DNA of 46,024 nucleotides from an uncultured Muribaculaceae bacterium (GTDB taxonomy: Bacteria > Bacteroidota > Bacteroidia > Bacteroidales > Muribaculaceae), in assembly GCA_944321715.1 (NCBI GenBank), contig CALUMJ010000016.1, positions 1 to 46,024 on the forward strand, in the 5' to 3' direction. Both the position numbers and the translations under genes were made by a program. The notes under the pieces are model-generated. The model saw only the letters and a list, made by a program, of their open reading frames with translations. It did no database searches and had not been told where the DNA came from. Shown here piece after piece: positions 1 to 9,037 of the stretch. Position 1 is the first letter of the stretch, and each line of letters opens with the position of its first letter.

Positions 1-477
1 TTTGTCGTCGTGAATGACACTCCACAGCCGGTATGTGCAAGCGGCTCCATGTGCGAGGTGCTTAACGTGGGTGGCTATGTAGTGTGGCGGATATAGCGTG
101 TCGCTGTCGATGCACACGTGATATTTGCCACGGGCGGTGTCGAGTCCGCATTGGCGCGCATGGCCGGGGCTTTGTCGGTGTTCGTTGTAATAAGTAACTC
201 CGACGCGTTTCAGCAGTTGCTCGGTGGCATCGGTCGAATTGTTGTTGACAACGATTATCTCGATGGGGAAAGGGCAAATATTGTCGGTCAGTGACCACAG
301 GCAGCCCAGAATGTGCGATTCCTCGTTGTGCGCAATTGCTACGACCGAACACAGTGGCTCATCGTGCGCAAGCCGCTGGTTGATGTCATTGATTTTGTCG
401 GCTATCTCTTGTATAACATGTTGCGGAAATTCTTTTACCGGGCGGTCGAAAACCGTTAGATACTTGCTATACCACAT
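1..477 (-). CDS. Glycosyltransferase family 2 protein, N-terminal part (cut by window edge)
   Basis: The minus-strand frame is open from an ATG at 477 to the first base of the window, so only the first 159 residues are present. After about 37 residues the segment shows a GT-A nucleotide-sugar fold: a first beta strand followed by AHNEE (the usual A.NE entry motif), then EIIVVNNNSTDAT and, around residue 125, CIDSDTLYPP, a DxD-type metal and nucleotide-sugar binding motif. Family 2 enzymes transfer a sugar from an activated donor to a glycan or lipid acceptor at the cytoplasmic face of the membrane. The acceptor cannot be told from this fragment. A TAnnTTTG match lies about 35 bp upstream, and a hairpin separates it from the DUF262 operon, so it is probably its own transcription unit. 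Confidence 0.85.
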   Translation of the reverse strand, partial: MWYSKYLTVFDRPVKEFPQHVIQEIADKINDINQRLAHDEPLCSVVAIAHNEESHILGCLWSLTDNICPFPIEIIVVNNNSTDATEQLLKRVGVTYYNEHRQSPGHARQCGLDTARGKYHVCIDSDTLYPPHYIATHVKHLAHGAACTYRLWSVIHDDK

Positions 478-511
478 GCGATTGATAATTTTTGTGGGTT
501 TGATTTGACAG

Positions 512-519
512 CAAATATA
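512..519 (-). promoter_or_regulatory. Candidate -7 promoter element for the glycosyltransferase gene
   Basis: On the minus strand this reads TATATTTG, matching the Bacteroidota -7 consensus TAnnTTTG, 34 bp before the ATG at 477. A TTTG (plus-strand CAAA at 544-547) lies 24 bp further upstream, a little farther than the usual 19-21 bp. Confidence 0.4.
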
Positions 520-582
520 GCGAAATATAGCGAAAGTCGAGAGCAAAACAGATTGTTTTTGTCTGGTGACGGGTATCAAACG

Positions 583-619
583 AAAATGGGCTGACCTTGC
601 AATGAGGTTGGCCCATTTT
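583..619 (-). terminator. Hairpin terminator after the DUF262 operon
   Basis: AAAATGGGC pairs perfectly with GCCCATTTT and the stem continues through GACC/GGTT with wobble pairs, giving about 14 bp around a short loop. It lies about 60 bp beyond the stop of the last DUF262 gene and before the glycosyltransferase start. The T tract is short, so termination strength is uncertain. Confidence 0.6.
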
Positions 620-676
620 CATACTTTCGGTGAAATATTTATCGAACAGAAATAAAATCAAGCGTGAAAACTATTC

Positions 677-3127
677 TCAAAGTGTATGGGATTGTTCAAA
701 TTCGTCAATTACTTTGTTGATAAAGTCAACTGCGACTTCAACTAAATCCTTGTCTTCTGATTGACAGAGCGCATAATTGCCTTCGTATGGTATTAATTTT
801 TCCTGCAATGAAGGTGAAAGTCGGCTGTACGTTTCTACTGGCAATAGCCATTCCCACTCGTTAAAATCCATCTCAAAGATGATTTTGTCCCAACCGTTGG
901 GAAATTCATTGATAAGTATGCCACTTTTGTAAGCAAACTGCCCGGAATACTCCATGCGCCTTTTTTCGCGATATTTTGCGAACCTGCCTACTCTGCGTAC
1001 CACAGCATTGGCCATTGGGCAAACCTGATAGGCGTTGTTTAACGGCCGACTCGAAAAACTGTGAATGGCTATCATGTCCAGATTTTCCCACGGCTTCATC
1101 ATGGCGAAATAGAAAGGTGCTTGGTTGGCATCTTTTCGCCAATACACTTGTGCAGCAAGCACGTCGGAATATTTCAACATATAATACAGCACCGAATGCC
1201 GGTCGGTCGGCATTTGCTGAGCGACGATGGCTGCAAGGTCGCCAACTTGTGAAAAAGCCTCCACATAACGTCTCATCCAACTGTCGAGCGGCGAGGGCGT
1301 ATCATATTTCTTGCGGAAGTGTACCATCCAACGAGGCGTTCCTCTAAACTCACTGCCGAGAAATACAGCTTTGCCATAGGCACAGTTGCGCACTTCGATT
1401 CCCTTATATCCCAATGCCAAGAACAGTTGTACTTTAGTCAAAGCTGGAGCTTGGATGAAAGCAGTCGCTGCGTTCCATACCTTTGCGCAATAAGCATCGT
1501 CGTCCATGCATTTTTCCAGCACAGAGGCAAATGCCTGTAAGTTCCCGTATGTTAAAGGCAAGTCCTCAAGTTTCCAAACTAATTCCATGACCTTCGGATT
1601 GTTGTAATATTTCAGTTTTGATTTTTCCCGAAGTGCATATTCATCTTTCAGTGCCAGTTTTTCCAACGAAACCAGTGGGTCGGCATCAAGGAGTAGAGCT
1701 TCAAAGAAACGGAAGTATTGTGCCATTTCGCTGACTCTGATTTGAGGAGAAATATTCACGTTGGCCGTATCGAAATAATTGTGTTCATACAGGTAATTCC
1801 TGCAAAAGCGCACGTAATTAATCAATCGCCTATCGGCCACGAATGTTTTGTATTTCGTGCAGTAGGACAATATGGCGAACAGAAGAATGTGATTTGCCGA
1901 GAAATTGCCAGTGTTGCAGGCCGCTTCAAATAGGTCGGTATTGTCATCAAACAGGCGTATTTTACCACATTCCTCGGCATCTGCTGTGAATACAGCTCTG
2001 AAAAACCGGTGAATGTTTCCGTTTGCAGTATCGATTTCATGCAAAGTGTCGAGTGTGTCAAACAGCATGGCGCGGAACTCCTTATTATCTTCATACACCT
2101 CTCGCACCGTGTTCCAAAGCCCTGCCTTGTATTCCTCGGCATTAAGGGTTTGGTTATTAGGAAGCATAAAGAAAAACAAGCGAGTAAGATTATTGAAGAA
2201 ATTCATGAACGTATCGTCTATTTTGGGATACGGCACTAATTCTCTGTTGTCCTTGTCTGTGCTCAAATAATTTTGATAGGCAATTTTCCAAAACACATCG
2301 TTCCATTCGTGTTCCATCGAATACGAGAAACGTTCCTTTTCCTGCTTGTCGCAGTGTTCAACCATGTCGGTGAAACTGGCTTTCCAATTCTCAAAAGTGG
2401 TCAGTTCTTTGCCCCGGGCATTCATTTTCACATACAGTCCATCGGTCAGGTTGTATTGTTCCATGTCCAGTACATCGAAAGTGATGCACCGTTTCGATGT
2501 GTCGTAAAGATTTTCAAGCATCGTTTGCTTATGCGAGCAGTAAGGCTCGTTATCCATCATTTCCTCCATGAACGAAAGCATCTGCATCATAGCCTTTACC
2601 GTGGGGTCGGACTGCATATTGTGGTCATACCAGTATTTCTTCTCAATCTGCGAGGTCAACCGGCAGCCCGGTTCCGTGTGCATATTGGTGAGTTTTTGGC
2701 AAAAGCGTCCAGAACTGATACGGGCCTTATAGGTGAACTTGGCAAGCTCATTCATACGGTTTAAAAAGTTTTTTTGTTCTTCGCCGTCTATCGTTGGTGC
2801 ATTCTTCTGCAACAGCATCCAGTGGAGCAGGAACAACGTAGTCAACCGTTGTTGCCCATCGAGCGGAAGGAAAGGGGCGTCACTGTTGATGACCTCATTG
2901 TTCCCAAAACTCTCCCTACCGCCATACACGAAATCGAGGTGGCAAGGTAGCCCATCGGGTAGCAGTGCATTCATTAGCTTCACTACAAAATCGTTGCGTT
3001 TCTCTGCTTCTTTTTCGGTCAAAGCTCGCCCTTGTACATAATCCCTTTGAATGACAGGAACCTGTATGTTGTGTTTCTTCAGAAATTCAAAGAAAGAAAC
3101 TGTTTTGTTATCATTTGGTGTACTCAT
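677..3127 (-). CDS. DUF262 domain protein without nuclease domain, second gene of a DUF262 pair
   Basis: An 816-residue protein. The N-terminus carries the DUF262 (ParB/sulfiredoxin-like, GmrS-N) signatures IQRDYVQGR at residues 26-34 and DGQQRLTTLF starting at residue 90. A third family-like block, MNARGKELTTFE, follows around residue 235. In characterised relatives (GmrSD, SspE) this domain binds and hydrolyses nucleotides and senses modified DNA. The remaining 550 or so residues match nothing I can name, and no HNH/DUF1524 motif (EHIxPQ) is visible, so nuclease activity must come from a partner if it exists. Its ATG lies inside the end of the upstream DUF262-DUF1524 gene (17-bp overlap in another frame), which implies translational coupling and joint function. 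A defence role is inferred from family and pairing, not shown. Confidence 0.8.
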   Translation of the reverse strand: MSTPNDNKTVSFFEFLKKHNIQVPVIQRDYVQGRALTEKEAEKRNDFVVKLMNALLPDGLPCHLDFVYGGRESFGNNEVINSDAPFLPLDGQQRLTTLFLLHWMLLQKNAPTIDGEEQKNFLNRMNELAKFTYKARISSGRFCQKLTNMHTEPGCRLTSQIEKKYWYDHNMQSDPTVKAMMQMLSFMEEMMDNEPYCSHKQTMLENLYDTSKRCITFDVLDMEQYNLTDGLYVKMNARGKELTTFENWKASFTDMVEHCDKQEKERFSYSMEHEWNDVFWKIAYQNYLSTDKDNRELVPYPKIDDTFMNFFNNLTRLFFFMLPNNQTLNAEEYKAGLWNTVREVYEDNKEFRAMLFDTLDTLHEIDTANGNIHRFFRAVFTADAEECGKIRLFDDNTDLFEAACNTGNFSANHILLFAILSYCTKYKTFVADRRLINYVRFCRNYLYEHNYFDTANVNISPQIRVSEMAQYFRFFEALLLDADPLVSLEKLALKDEYALREKSKLKYYNNPKVMELVWKLEDLPLTYGNLQAFASVLEKCMDDDAYCAKVWNAATAFIQAPALTKVQLFLALGYKGIEVRNCAYGKAVFLGSEFRGTPRWMVHFRKKYDTPSPLDSWMRRYVEAFSQVGDLAAIVAQQMPTDRHSVLYYMLKYSDVLAAQVYWRKDANQAPFYFAMMKPWENLDMIAIHSFSSRPLNNAYQVCPMANAVVRRVGRFAKYREKRRMEYSGQFAYKSGILINEFPNGWDKIIFEMDFNEWEWLLPVETYSRLSPSLQEKLIPYEGNYALCQSEDKDLVEVAVDFINKVIDEFEQSHTL

Positions 3128-5117
3128 AGTATGTTGTTTTTAAGTCGTTCAAATAATTTTTCCGGTCAGCTTTCGTCCAGAAGCGCAAATCTGTGATATT
3201 TGATGCGTATTCCTTGTTGAATACTTTCCATGTTCCCATAAACACGTATGCACCTTGTTGCCCCATCGAGCGGTCGTATTCCGACGAAAGCCTTTGCAAG
3301 ATGCAGCGTTTGGTATTAATAAGCCCATTGCCAAGACGTATGTTGGTGAGATTGTCAACTAACGCCAAATTGCTGACACGGTGAAGCTCCCTCTCGTCAA
3401 TATCTGCCAGCTCGTCGAAGTGCCGGTCTATCACTTTCATTTTTTGTGAATAGGCATATTCATTTGCGCTATATCGTTCGGACTTTTCTTTCAGGGATTT
3501 CTTTGCTGCTTCTGATTTCTTTTCACATTCTTCCTCGGCCGATAGGTGCAATACGGTGCGCAACTCGTTCACAGCCTCACGTAGGTCGTTATCGTCTAAG
3601 TCCTCATCGCTCAACTCTGCGCACTTGTCTTTGAACCATCGGCAGCGTGTGGCAAAATCTATGTCCTCGTCATGCAAGTGTTGCGGATGGATGTGTTCCA
3701 AGCTCGGCGTAATATCCTGGTAGAATTTGAACGGGAAATAAGCCCTGTCTTGCCCGTGCTTCATTGTCAAATTTACGTTGTACACCAACAGAATATTGAC
3801 AATCTCATTATTGAACTTTCCGTAATACAGGTTCTCGAACGAGGCTTCTTCGGGGTTGTCAAATTTGTTTACATCAAACCTAATCAGTTTGCCGATTCTT
3901 TCTTTTTTCAGCAAATTGATATACGTGGGGCGGTCGTTGAGTTTGAAATCGGAAACTAAGACGCGCAAGGTTTTCAAACGTTCTTGGACGTTCTGGTTTA
4001 GCAAAGTGAGATACAAGCCAGTGAGGTGATACAGTTCCCTGTCCTCAAACCAACTGCGGAAGATGGCGAATGTGTCTTGAATGTTTATCCATAGTTCCTT
4101 CACCACGTCTTGGTATGGACGGTTCTTCTGCCGTTCACGCTCTATGTATTTGTTAAAGACGAGATAATCAAAATCCTTGTCTGTTTCTGGCGTTTTCACT
4201 TCGAGTCCGTGCTTTTCTTGTAGCTCTTTTGCCACAAACGACAGCACGATATCGATGCGCGAGGCTTTGCCATATTTTTGTGGGAAAAGCATCGACCACA
4301 TGAAATCATCCTGCAATGCCTTTTCCATGTCGTCCCATTCCATAGCCATTCGGAATGTGATTTGTTTCATCTCGGCTCTTCTGTCAGCTTCGTAAACATC
4401 GCACTGGAATAGCAATGCCTTGATAAGTTCTGTGGCCGTCAGTGGTGTTCTCCCGTAATTTAGGCGTTTGAATGTGTCGATGGAATTGCCATCGGAAAGT
4501 TCATCTTCATACCATATAAAGCGGACATCGCGTTGCTCGTCGTTTTTGTCATCATGCGTTTCATAAAATGGCTTGTCACCTTTCAGATAATCATCATTGA
4601 GTAGCACATCCTCCATGAATCCTTTAATTTTTGGACGCTGCTTCTTTTTTTCTTCAAACCATTCTTTTATGCTTACCATTGCCTGCTTCATGTAAAAGTA
4701 GTCGGGATTGTCTTTCATTGCCTCGTCGGGGAGTGACTGCAAGTCAGAGTATGAAAGCCGCCCATTCTCCCATAGATATTTGTCTTCTCCTTTTTTAACG
4801 GCACGTTCATAGCGCAGCTCAAATGTTTCCTCCATTTCTAAATATTCCATGAGAAGGAAAAGGGTCGTCAATCGTTGTTGGCCATCGATGACATCAAAAA
4901 CAACCATCCCATCGTTTGACAAGCTATTATTCTTGCAAACAACCAATGGTTGGAGGCAATAAAACTGTTTCTCTTGTGTGCGGCTTTGTTTAAATTCAAA
5001 CAAATCGTCTAATAAGTCTGTAACCTGCTTGGATTCCCAACGGTAGCCGCGTTGGTAATAGGGAATATTGAAGTGCATTCCTATCAAATCCCCAAGGTGA
5101 GCTAATTTTAGATTCAT
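3111..5117 (-). CDS. DUF262-DUF1524 (GmrSD/SspE-like) putative modification-dependent nuclease
   Basis: A 668-residue protein with the two-domain arrangement of GmrSD type IV restriction enzymes and SspE. The N-terminal DUF262 domain has YQRGYRW at residues 21-27, DGQQRLTTLFLL from residue 78, and a later LNYGRTPLTATELIKA block. The C-terminal DUF1524 domain has the His-Me finger (HNH) motif LEHIHPQ at about residues 473-479, then VSNLALVDNLTNIRLGN, the conserved helix in which Asn/Leu-rich residues pack near the active site. Relatives use NTP hydrolysis by DUF262 to license cleavage or nicking of DNA with modified bases or a phosphorothioate backbone. It is the first gene of a minus-strand pair and overlaps the next DUF262 gene by 17 bp. 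No dnd/ssp or methylase gene is in the window. Target and modification are unknown. Confidence 0.85.
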   Translation of the reverse strand: MNLKLAHLGDLIGMHFNIPYYQRGYRWESKQVTDLLDDLFEFKQSRTQEKQFYCLQPLVVCKNNSLSNDGMVVFDVIDGQQRLTTLFLLMEYLEMEETFELRYERAVKKGEDKYLWENGRLSYSDLQSLPDEAMKDNPDYFYMKQAMVSIKEWFEEKKKQRPKIKGFMEDVLLNDDYLKGDKPFYETHDDKNDEQRDVRFIWYEDELSDGNSIDTFKRLNYGRTPLTATELIKALLFQCDVYEADRRAEMKQITFRMAMEWDDMEKALQDDFMWSMLFPQKYGKASRIDIVLSFVAKELQEKHGLEVKTPETDKDFDYLVFNKYIERERQKNRPYQDVVKELWINIQDTFAIFRSWFEDRELYHLTGLYLTLLNQNVQERLKTLRVLVSDFKLNDRPTYINLLKKERIGKLIRFDVNKFDNPEEASFENLYYGKFNNEIVNILLVYNVNLTMKHGQDRAYFPFKFYQDITPSLEHIHPQHLHDEDIDFATRCRWFKDKCAELSDEDLDDNDLREAVNELRTVLHLSAEEECEKKSEAAKKSLKEKSERYSANEYAYSQKMKVIDRHFDELADIDERELHRVSNLALVDNLTNIRLGNGLINTKRCILQRLSSEYDRSMGQQGAYVFMGTWKVFNKEYASNITDLRFWTKADRKNYLNDLKTTYYEYTK

Positions 5118-5952
5118 AATTATACAATATTAGTAAAGCGAGGTTGATTATATGGTTAAAAAATTTAAAGGAGTTTTTGCCGTATTCGTCAATTTGGGAT
5201 AACTTGAATACGTATAGGCATTACTGTTAGGGAAATTTAAAGTGTGCATAATCTATCATTAGCCAAGCACTTGACGTAGGCTGGCTTTTCACGGCTGTGC
5301 AGTTATTCAATGGTAAGCAGATATGAGAAAAGGACACAGCTAACACTTTTCTCTCATCTACTTAGTTAGGCTTTGAAAAATGCCTTGGAGCTCAAATAAG
5401 GGAAAGCAGCCCATGTCCTCGGTGGAAGATACAGAACACGCTTCGCCTGATTATTGAGAACTCCTTAGTTGAATTTCCAGATTTAACCAAGTTTCAATAA
5501 TTGGCTTGCAAGTTTTGCAATATATGTCTTTTGCGGCAGTTTGTCGCACTGGTACGCTTGCCGCAAAATTTGTTCTTTCACAAATTTACGCAAAAAAACG
5601 GCACTGTCAAAACAAACCTGCAAAAAACAATAACACCGTCTGCAATCTTTAGGCTTATTGAATTTTCCGCAAAATAACGCGCCACCTGTGCCAAATCGCA
5701 GCACAACAGATGTGCAGGTGGTTACGGTCATTTAAAGTGACATATCAGGCTGGCTTGCTCCCTCCCACAAGCTACACGCGGGTTAAATGAATTGGCTGTT
5801 ATGGGAACAATTTCTTGCATATTCACAGATATTCTGTCTATGTACCTTTCACGACTGAGCAAATTTTGATGAGGTTGAGCAGAGATTGGTAGGAGGGGAG
5901 GTGGAAATACCGATAATTATGCGTAAATTTGCAGTAGGTTTTACAAGACTTT
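5118..5952. other. 835-bp hairpin-rich spacer without a convincing gene
   Basis: This is the longest gene-free stretch in the window, between the DUF262 operon (leaving leftward) and phoH (rightward). It holds several inverted repeats: AGCC(A)AGC...GCTGGCT with a short T run at 5261-5287; GAGAAAAG/CTTTTCTC at 5325-5353; TTGCGGCA/TGCCGCAA at 5532-5567; and a 10-bp stem CCACCTGTGC/GTGCAGGTGG (two wobble pairs) at 5682-5721. The only open frame of note is an 82-codon, Cys-rich minus-strand one at 5483-5731, which has no recognisable family or clear promoter. The stretch could be a remnant of a mobile or repeated element, a structured RNA, or a long leader. I cannot tell which. Confidence 0.5.
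5924..5931 (+). promoter_or_regulatory. -7 promoter element of the phoH-purC-menG unit
   Basis: TAAATTTG is a full match to the Bacteroidota -7 consensus TAnnTTTG, 21 bp before the phoH ATG. No clear TTTG -33 element lies at the expected distance. Confidence 0.5.
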
Positions 5953-6933
5953 ATGATAGAACGCATAATAATTGTCGATAGTGTTGACCCAGTTACATTC
6001 TATGGGGTCAATAATGCGAATATACAATTAATACGCAATCTTTTCCCCAAGTTGCGCATAGCCGCCCGTGGCAGCATTATAAAGGTAATCGGCGATGATG
6101 TGGAAACATCGCTTTTCGAGCAGACTGTGAAGAAGCTCGAAGAGTATTGTGCCAAATATAACAAGTTGCCACAAGAGGTGATTATTGACATGGTGCGAGG
6201 CGAGTCGCCCAAGGAAGTCAAGCTCGACGATGTAATCATATATGGTGTCAACGGCAAACCTATTGTAGGCCGCACACCCAACCAGCAACGCCTCGTAAAG
6301 GCATTTCAGGAAAACGACCTCACATTTGCCCTCGGTCCTGCTGGAACGGGCAAGACCTACGTTGCCATAGCCCTTGCTGTGAAAGCGTTGAAAAACAGGC
6401 AGGTGAAGAAAATAATATTGTCGCGCCCTGCTGTCGAGGCCGGCGAGAAGCTCGGGTTTCTGCCAGGCGACATGAAAGAAAAAATCGACCCCTATCTGCA
6501 ACCGTTATACGACGCGCTCGAAGACATGATTCCGGCCGTGAAGCTCAAGGAATACATGGAATCGAACGTGATACAGATTGCTCCGCTTGCATTCATGCGC
6601 GGGCGCACGTTGAGCGATGCGGTGATAGTCCTTGACGAAGCTCAAAACACCACGGCACACCAGATAAAGATGTTCATGACACGCCTCGGGCTTGGCTCGA
6701 AGATGATAGTCACTGGCGACATCACGCAAATCGACCTGCCACGCACGGTGACTTCGGGCCTTGTGCAGGCGTTGGGCATATTGCGTGGAGTGCCTGGCAT
6801 AGGGCGAGTGGAATTTGACCGCCGCGACATCGTGCGCCACCGGCTTGTGCAACTCATCGTGGAGGCTTATCAAAACTATGACGAGGAGCAGCGCGAAGCC
6901 GCAGCCCGAGCCAAAGAGGAACAGAAAGAATAA
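5953..6933 (+). CDS. phoH: PhoH family ATPase (YbeZ-like)
   Basis: A 326-residue protein, the usual length of PhoH/YbeZ. It has an N-terminal KH-like region (about residues 15-110), then a P-loop ATPase with Walker A GPAGTGKT at residues 128-135 and Walker B VIVLDEAQ at 224-231, followed by TGDITQIDLP, a family hallmark. PhoH proteins are cytoplasmic ATPases linked to RNA metabolism and ribosome maturation through the partner YbeY, which is not in this window. It is the first gene of a plus-strand series, 24 bp before purC. The ATG at 5953 is preceded by a good -7 element and gives the expected N-terminus. Confidence 0.95.
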   Translation: MIERIIIVDSVDPVTFYGVNNANIQLIRNLFPKLRIAARGSIIKVIGDDVETSLFEQTVKKLEEYCAKYNKLPQEVIIDMVRGESPKEVKLDDVIIYGVNGKPIVGRTPNQQRLVKAFQENDLTFALGPAGTGKTYVAIALAVKALKNRQVKKIILSRPAVEAGEKLGFLPGDMKEKIDPYLQPLYDALEDMIPAVKLKEYMESNVIQIAPLAFMRGRTLSDAVIVLDEAQNTTAHQIKMFMTRLGLGSKMIVTGDITQIDLPRTVTSGLVQALGILRGVPGIGRVEFDRRDIVRHRLVQLIVEAYQNYDEEQREAAARAKEEQKE

Positions 6934-6957
6934 CAATCATTCAATATACTTATTATC

Positions 6958-7911
6958 ATGGCTAAAACTCTAACACACACCGATTTTAATTTCCCAGGTC
7001 AAAAGAGCGTGTATCATGGGAAAGTACGTGACGTGTATAATATCAACGATGATTTGCTGGTGATGATTGCCACCGACCGCATCTCGGCATTCGACGTGAT
7101 TCTGCCTAAAGGCATCCCGTTCAAAGGGCAGGTGCTTAACCAAATTGCCGCAACATTTCTTGATGCGACTGCCGACATCGTGCCTAACTGGAAAATAGCC
7201 ACTCCCGACCCGATGGTGACAGTGGGGCTGAAGTGCGAGGGCTTCCGCGTGGAGATGATTATCCGCGGTTATCTCACAGGTAGCGCATGGCGCGAATACG
7301 CCGCTGGTTGCCGAGAACTGTGTGGCGTGAAACTGCTTGATGGAATGCGTGAAAATGAGAAATTCCCCGAACCGATTATCACTCCGACCACTAAAGCCGA
7401 TGCAGGCCACGATGAGAACATCTCGAAAGAGGAAATCATTGCCAAGGGAATAGTGAGCCGCGAGGATTATGAACAGATGGAACAGTACACCCGTGCCCTC
7501 TTTGCCCGTGGCACCGAGATGGCCGCCGAGAAAGGACTCATTCTCGTTGACACGAAATATGAGTTTGGCAAGCGTGACGGCAAGGTGATACTTATAGATG
7601 AAATTCACACACCAGACTCGTCGCGCTACTTCTACAGCGAAGGTTATCAAGAAAGATTTGAGAAAGGCGAGCCACAAAAGCAGTTATCAAAGGAGTTTGT
7701 GCGCCAGTGGCTGATTGACCATGATTTCATGGGCAAGCCGGGGCAGACTGTGCCTGAGATGACCGACGAATATTGCCAGTCGGTGTCGGCTCGTTACATC
7801 GAGCTGTATGAACATATCGTGGGCAAGAAGTTTGTTCCTGCAGAAGATGGCGACATCACGGCTCGTATTGAGAAGAATGTATTGAATGTGTTGGCTCAAA
7901 TAGGCAAATAA
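6958..7911 (+). CDS. purC: Phosphoribosylaminoimidazole-succinocarboxamide synthase
   Basis: A 317-residue SAICAR synthetase catalysing the ATP-dependent joining of aspartate to CAIR in de novo purine synthesis, in the cytoplasm. Visible family features are the N-terminal YHGKVRDVY and [12 protein letters not shown] blocks (ATP and substrate binding), [14 protein letters not shown], and [27 protein letters not shown] near residue 205-230. The length and inserts match the longer (about 310-residue) PurC type rather than the 237-residue E. coli type. It sits 24 bp after phoH, probably in the same transcript, and 89 bp before menG. Confidence 0.96.
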   Translation: MAKTLTHTDFNFPGQKSVYHGKVRDVYNINDDLLVMIATDRISAFDVILPKGIPFKGQVLNQIAATFLDATADIVPNWKIATPDPMVTVGLKCEGFRVEMIIRGYLTGSAWREYAAGCRELCGVKLLDGMRENEKFPEPIITPTTKADAGHDENISKEEIIAKGIVSREDYEQMEQYTRALFARGTEMAAEKGLILVDTKYEFGKRDGKVILIDEIHTPDSSRYFYSEGYQERFEKGEPQKQLSKEFVRQWLIDHDFMGKPGQTVPEMTDEYCQSVSARYIELYEHIVGKKFVPAEDGDITARIEKNVLNVLAQIGK

Positions 7912-8000
7912 CATTTAATAAAGAGTGATATAGGATAGTGTGCCGGAATATATTTGATTTCGGCACACATATATTTGTTGCACAATAAACCAATGCTATT

Positions 8001-8741
8001 GTGGATTACAAAGCAGAAAAAATAACACCCTACAACGACACGGAGAGCAAGACGGGGCAAGTGAGGCAGATGTTTGACTCGATTGCACCGGCGTATGATT
8101 TCATGAACCGTGCCATGACTATGGGGATTGACAAGTGGTGGCGGCGCAAGGCGGTGAAGATGGTAGGGGAGTATGCTCCAGCTAAAATACTCGATGTGGC
8201 AACGGGAACCGGCGACTTCGCCATACAGATGTACAAAACATTGCGCCCGTCAAATGGCATAGTAGGTATCGACTTGTCGCGGCAGATGCTTGATGTAGCC
8301 GTTGGCAAGGTTGATAAAGCTGGAATTGCAGACCATTTCGATTTCGGCGAGGGCGATTGCATGGCATTGGGTTTCAGTGATGGCACGTTTGATGCCGTGA
8401 CCGTGGCTTTTGGGGTTAGGAATTTTGAACATCTTGAGCAAGGTTATGCCGAGATGTATCGCGTATTGTGTCGTGGTGGCGTGCTGTGTGTCCTTGAACT
8501 TTCCACGCCCACCAATCGTTTCATACGGTCGCTTTACGACCTTTATACCCGCACGCTTATCCCGTTGGTGGGTCGCATGGTTTCGCACGACCGCCGTGCA
8601 TATAGCTACTTGCCCGAGAGCATTGCGGCCGTTCCTCAAGGCGATGAAATGTGCGGCATTATGCGCCGCGTGGGCTTTAAAGAGTGCCGTTTTGTGCGCA
8701 TGACCTTCGGCACATGCACCATCTACTTAGGCGAGAAATGA
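8001..8741 (+). CDS. menG: Demethylmenaquinone methyltransferase (UbiE/MenG)
   Basis: A 246-residue class I SAM-dependent methyltransferase that methylates demethylmenaquinone in the last step of menaquinone synthesis. Motif I is ILDVATGTGDFAI near residue 63-75, followed by GIDLSRQML, and the family-specific FGVRNFEHLEQGYAEMYRVL block lies in the middle. MFDSIAPAYDFMNRAMTMGIDKWWRR near the N-terminus is the UbiE/MenG signature. Translation starts at a GTG (8001); the nearby ATG at 7993 is in another frame. Menaquinone as respiratory quinone fits an anaerobic Bacteroidales host. It closes the phoH-purC-menG series and faces dnaK across a bidirectional terminator. Confidence 0.95.
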   Translation: MDYKAEKITPYNDTESKTGQVRQMFDSIAPAYDFMNRAMTMGIDKWWRRKAVKMVGEYAPAKILDVATGTGDFAIQMYKTLRPSNGIVGIDLSRQMLDVAVGKVDKAGIADHFDFGEGDCMALGFSDGTFDAVTVAFGVRNFEHLEQGYAEMYRVLCRGGVLCVLELSTPTNRFIRSLYDLYTRTLIPLVGRMVSHDRRAYSYLPESIAAVPQGDEMCGIMRRVGFKECRFVRMTFGTCTIYLGEK

Positions 8742-8964
8742 ACAGTGCCGGCATGGGCCGGTGAGTTAGAATTGTGGATTTGCATTGGAATATACATTTG
8801 GTGCAAGAGAGTGCGGGATGTGCTATTTAACTATGAAAAGTGGTGGTATATGCTTGTGTGACTCGGTGGGTGCATACGGCACACCCTTCTTTTCTCCAAA
8901 GCGGTAACAACCTACTCGACATTAGAATAAAATCTTTTTGAAATATAATGACTGATTTAGGTAT

Positions 8965-9007
8965 AAAAAAATAGGGCGCAACTCATTGAGTTACACCCTA
9001 TTTTTTT
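8965..9007. terminator. Bidirectional terminator between menG and dnaK
   Basis: AAAAAATAGGG pairs with CCCTATTTTTT, with an inner AACTC/GAGTT stem after a 3-nt internal loop. The flanking A and T tracts serve both strands. It lies just past the dnaK stop and about 225 bp after the menG stop. Confidence 0.85.
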
Positions 9008-9037
9008 CTATTGTCAGTTATCGTTGCTTATCGATAC

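Noticed and set aside
5277-5757. AGGCTGGCTT occurring at 5277 and 5748 as a possible pair of element ends
   Set aside because: Ten bases in direct orientation with unrelated flanks is within chance expectation and does not define an element.
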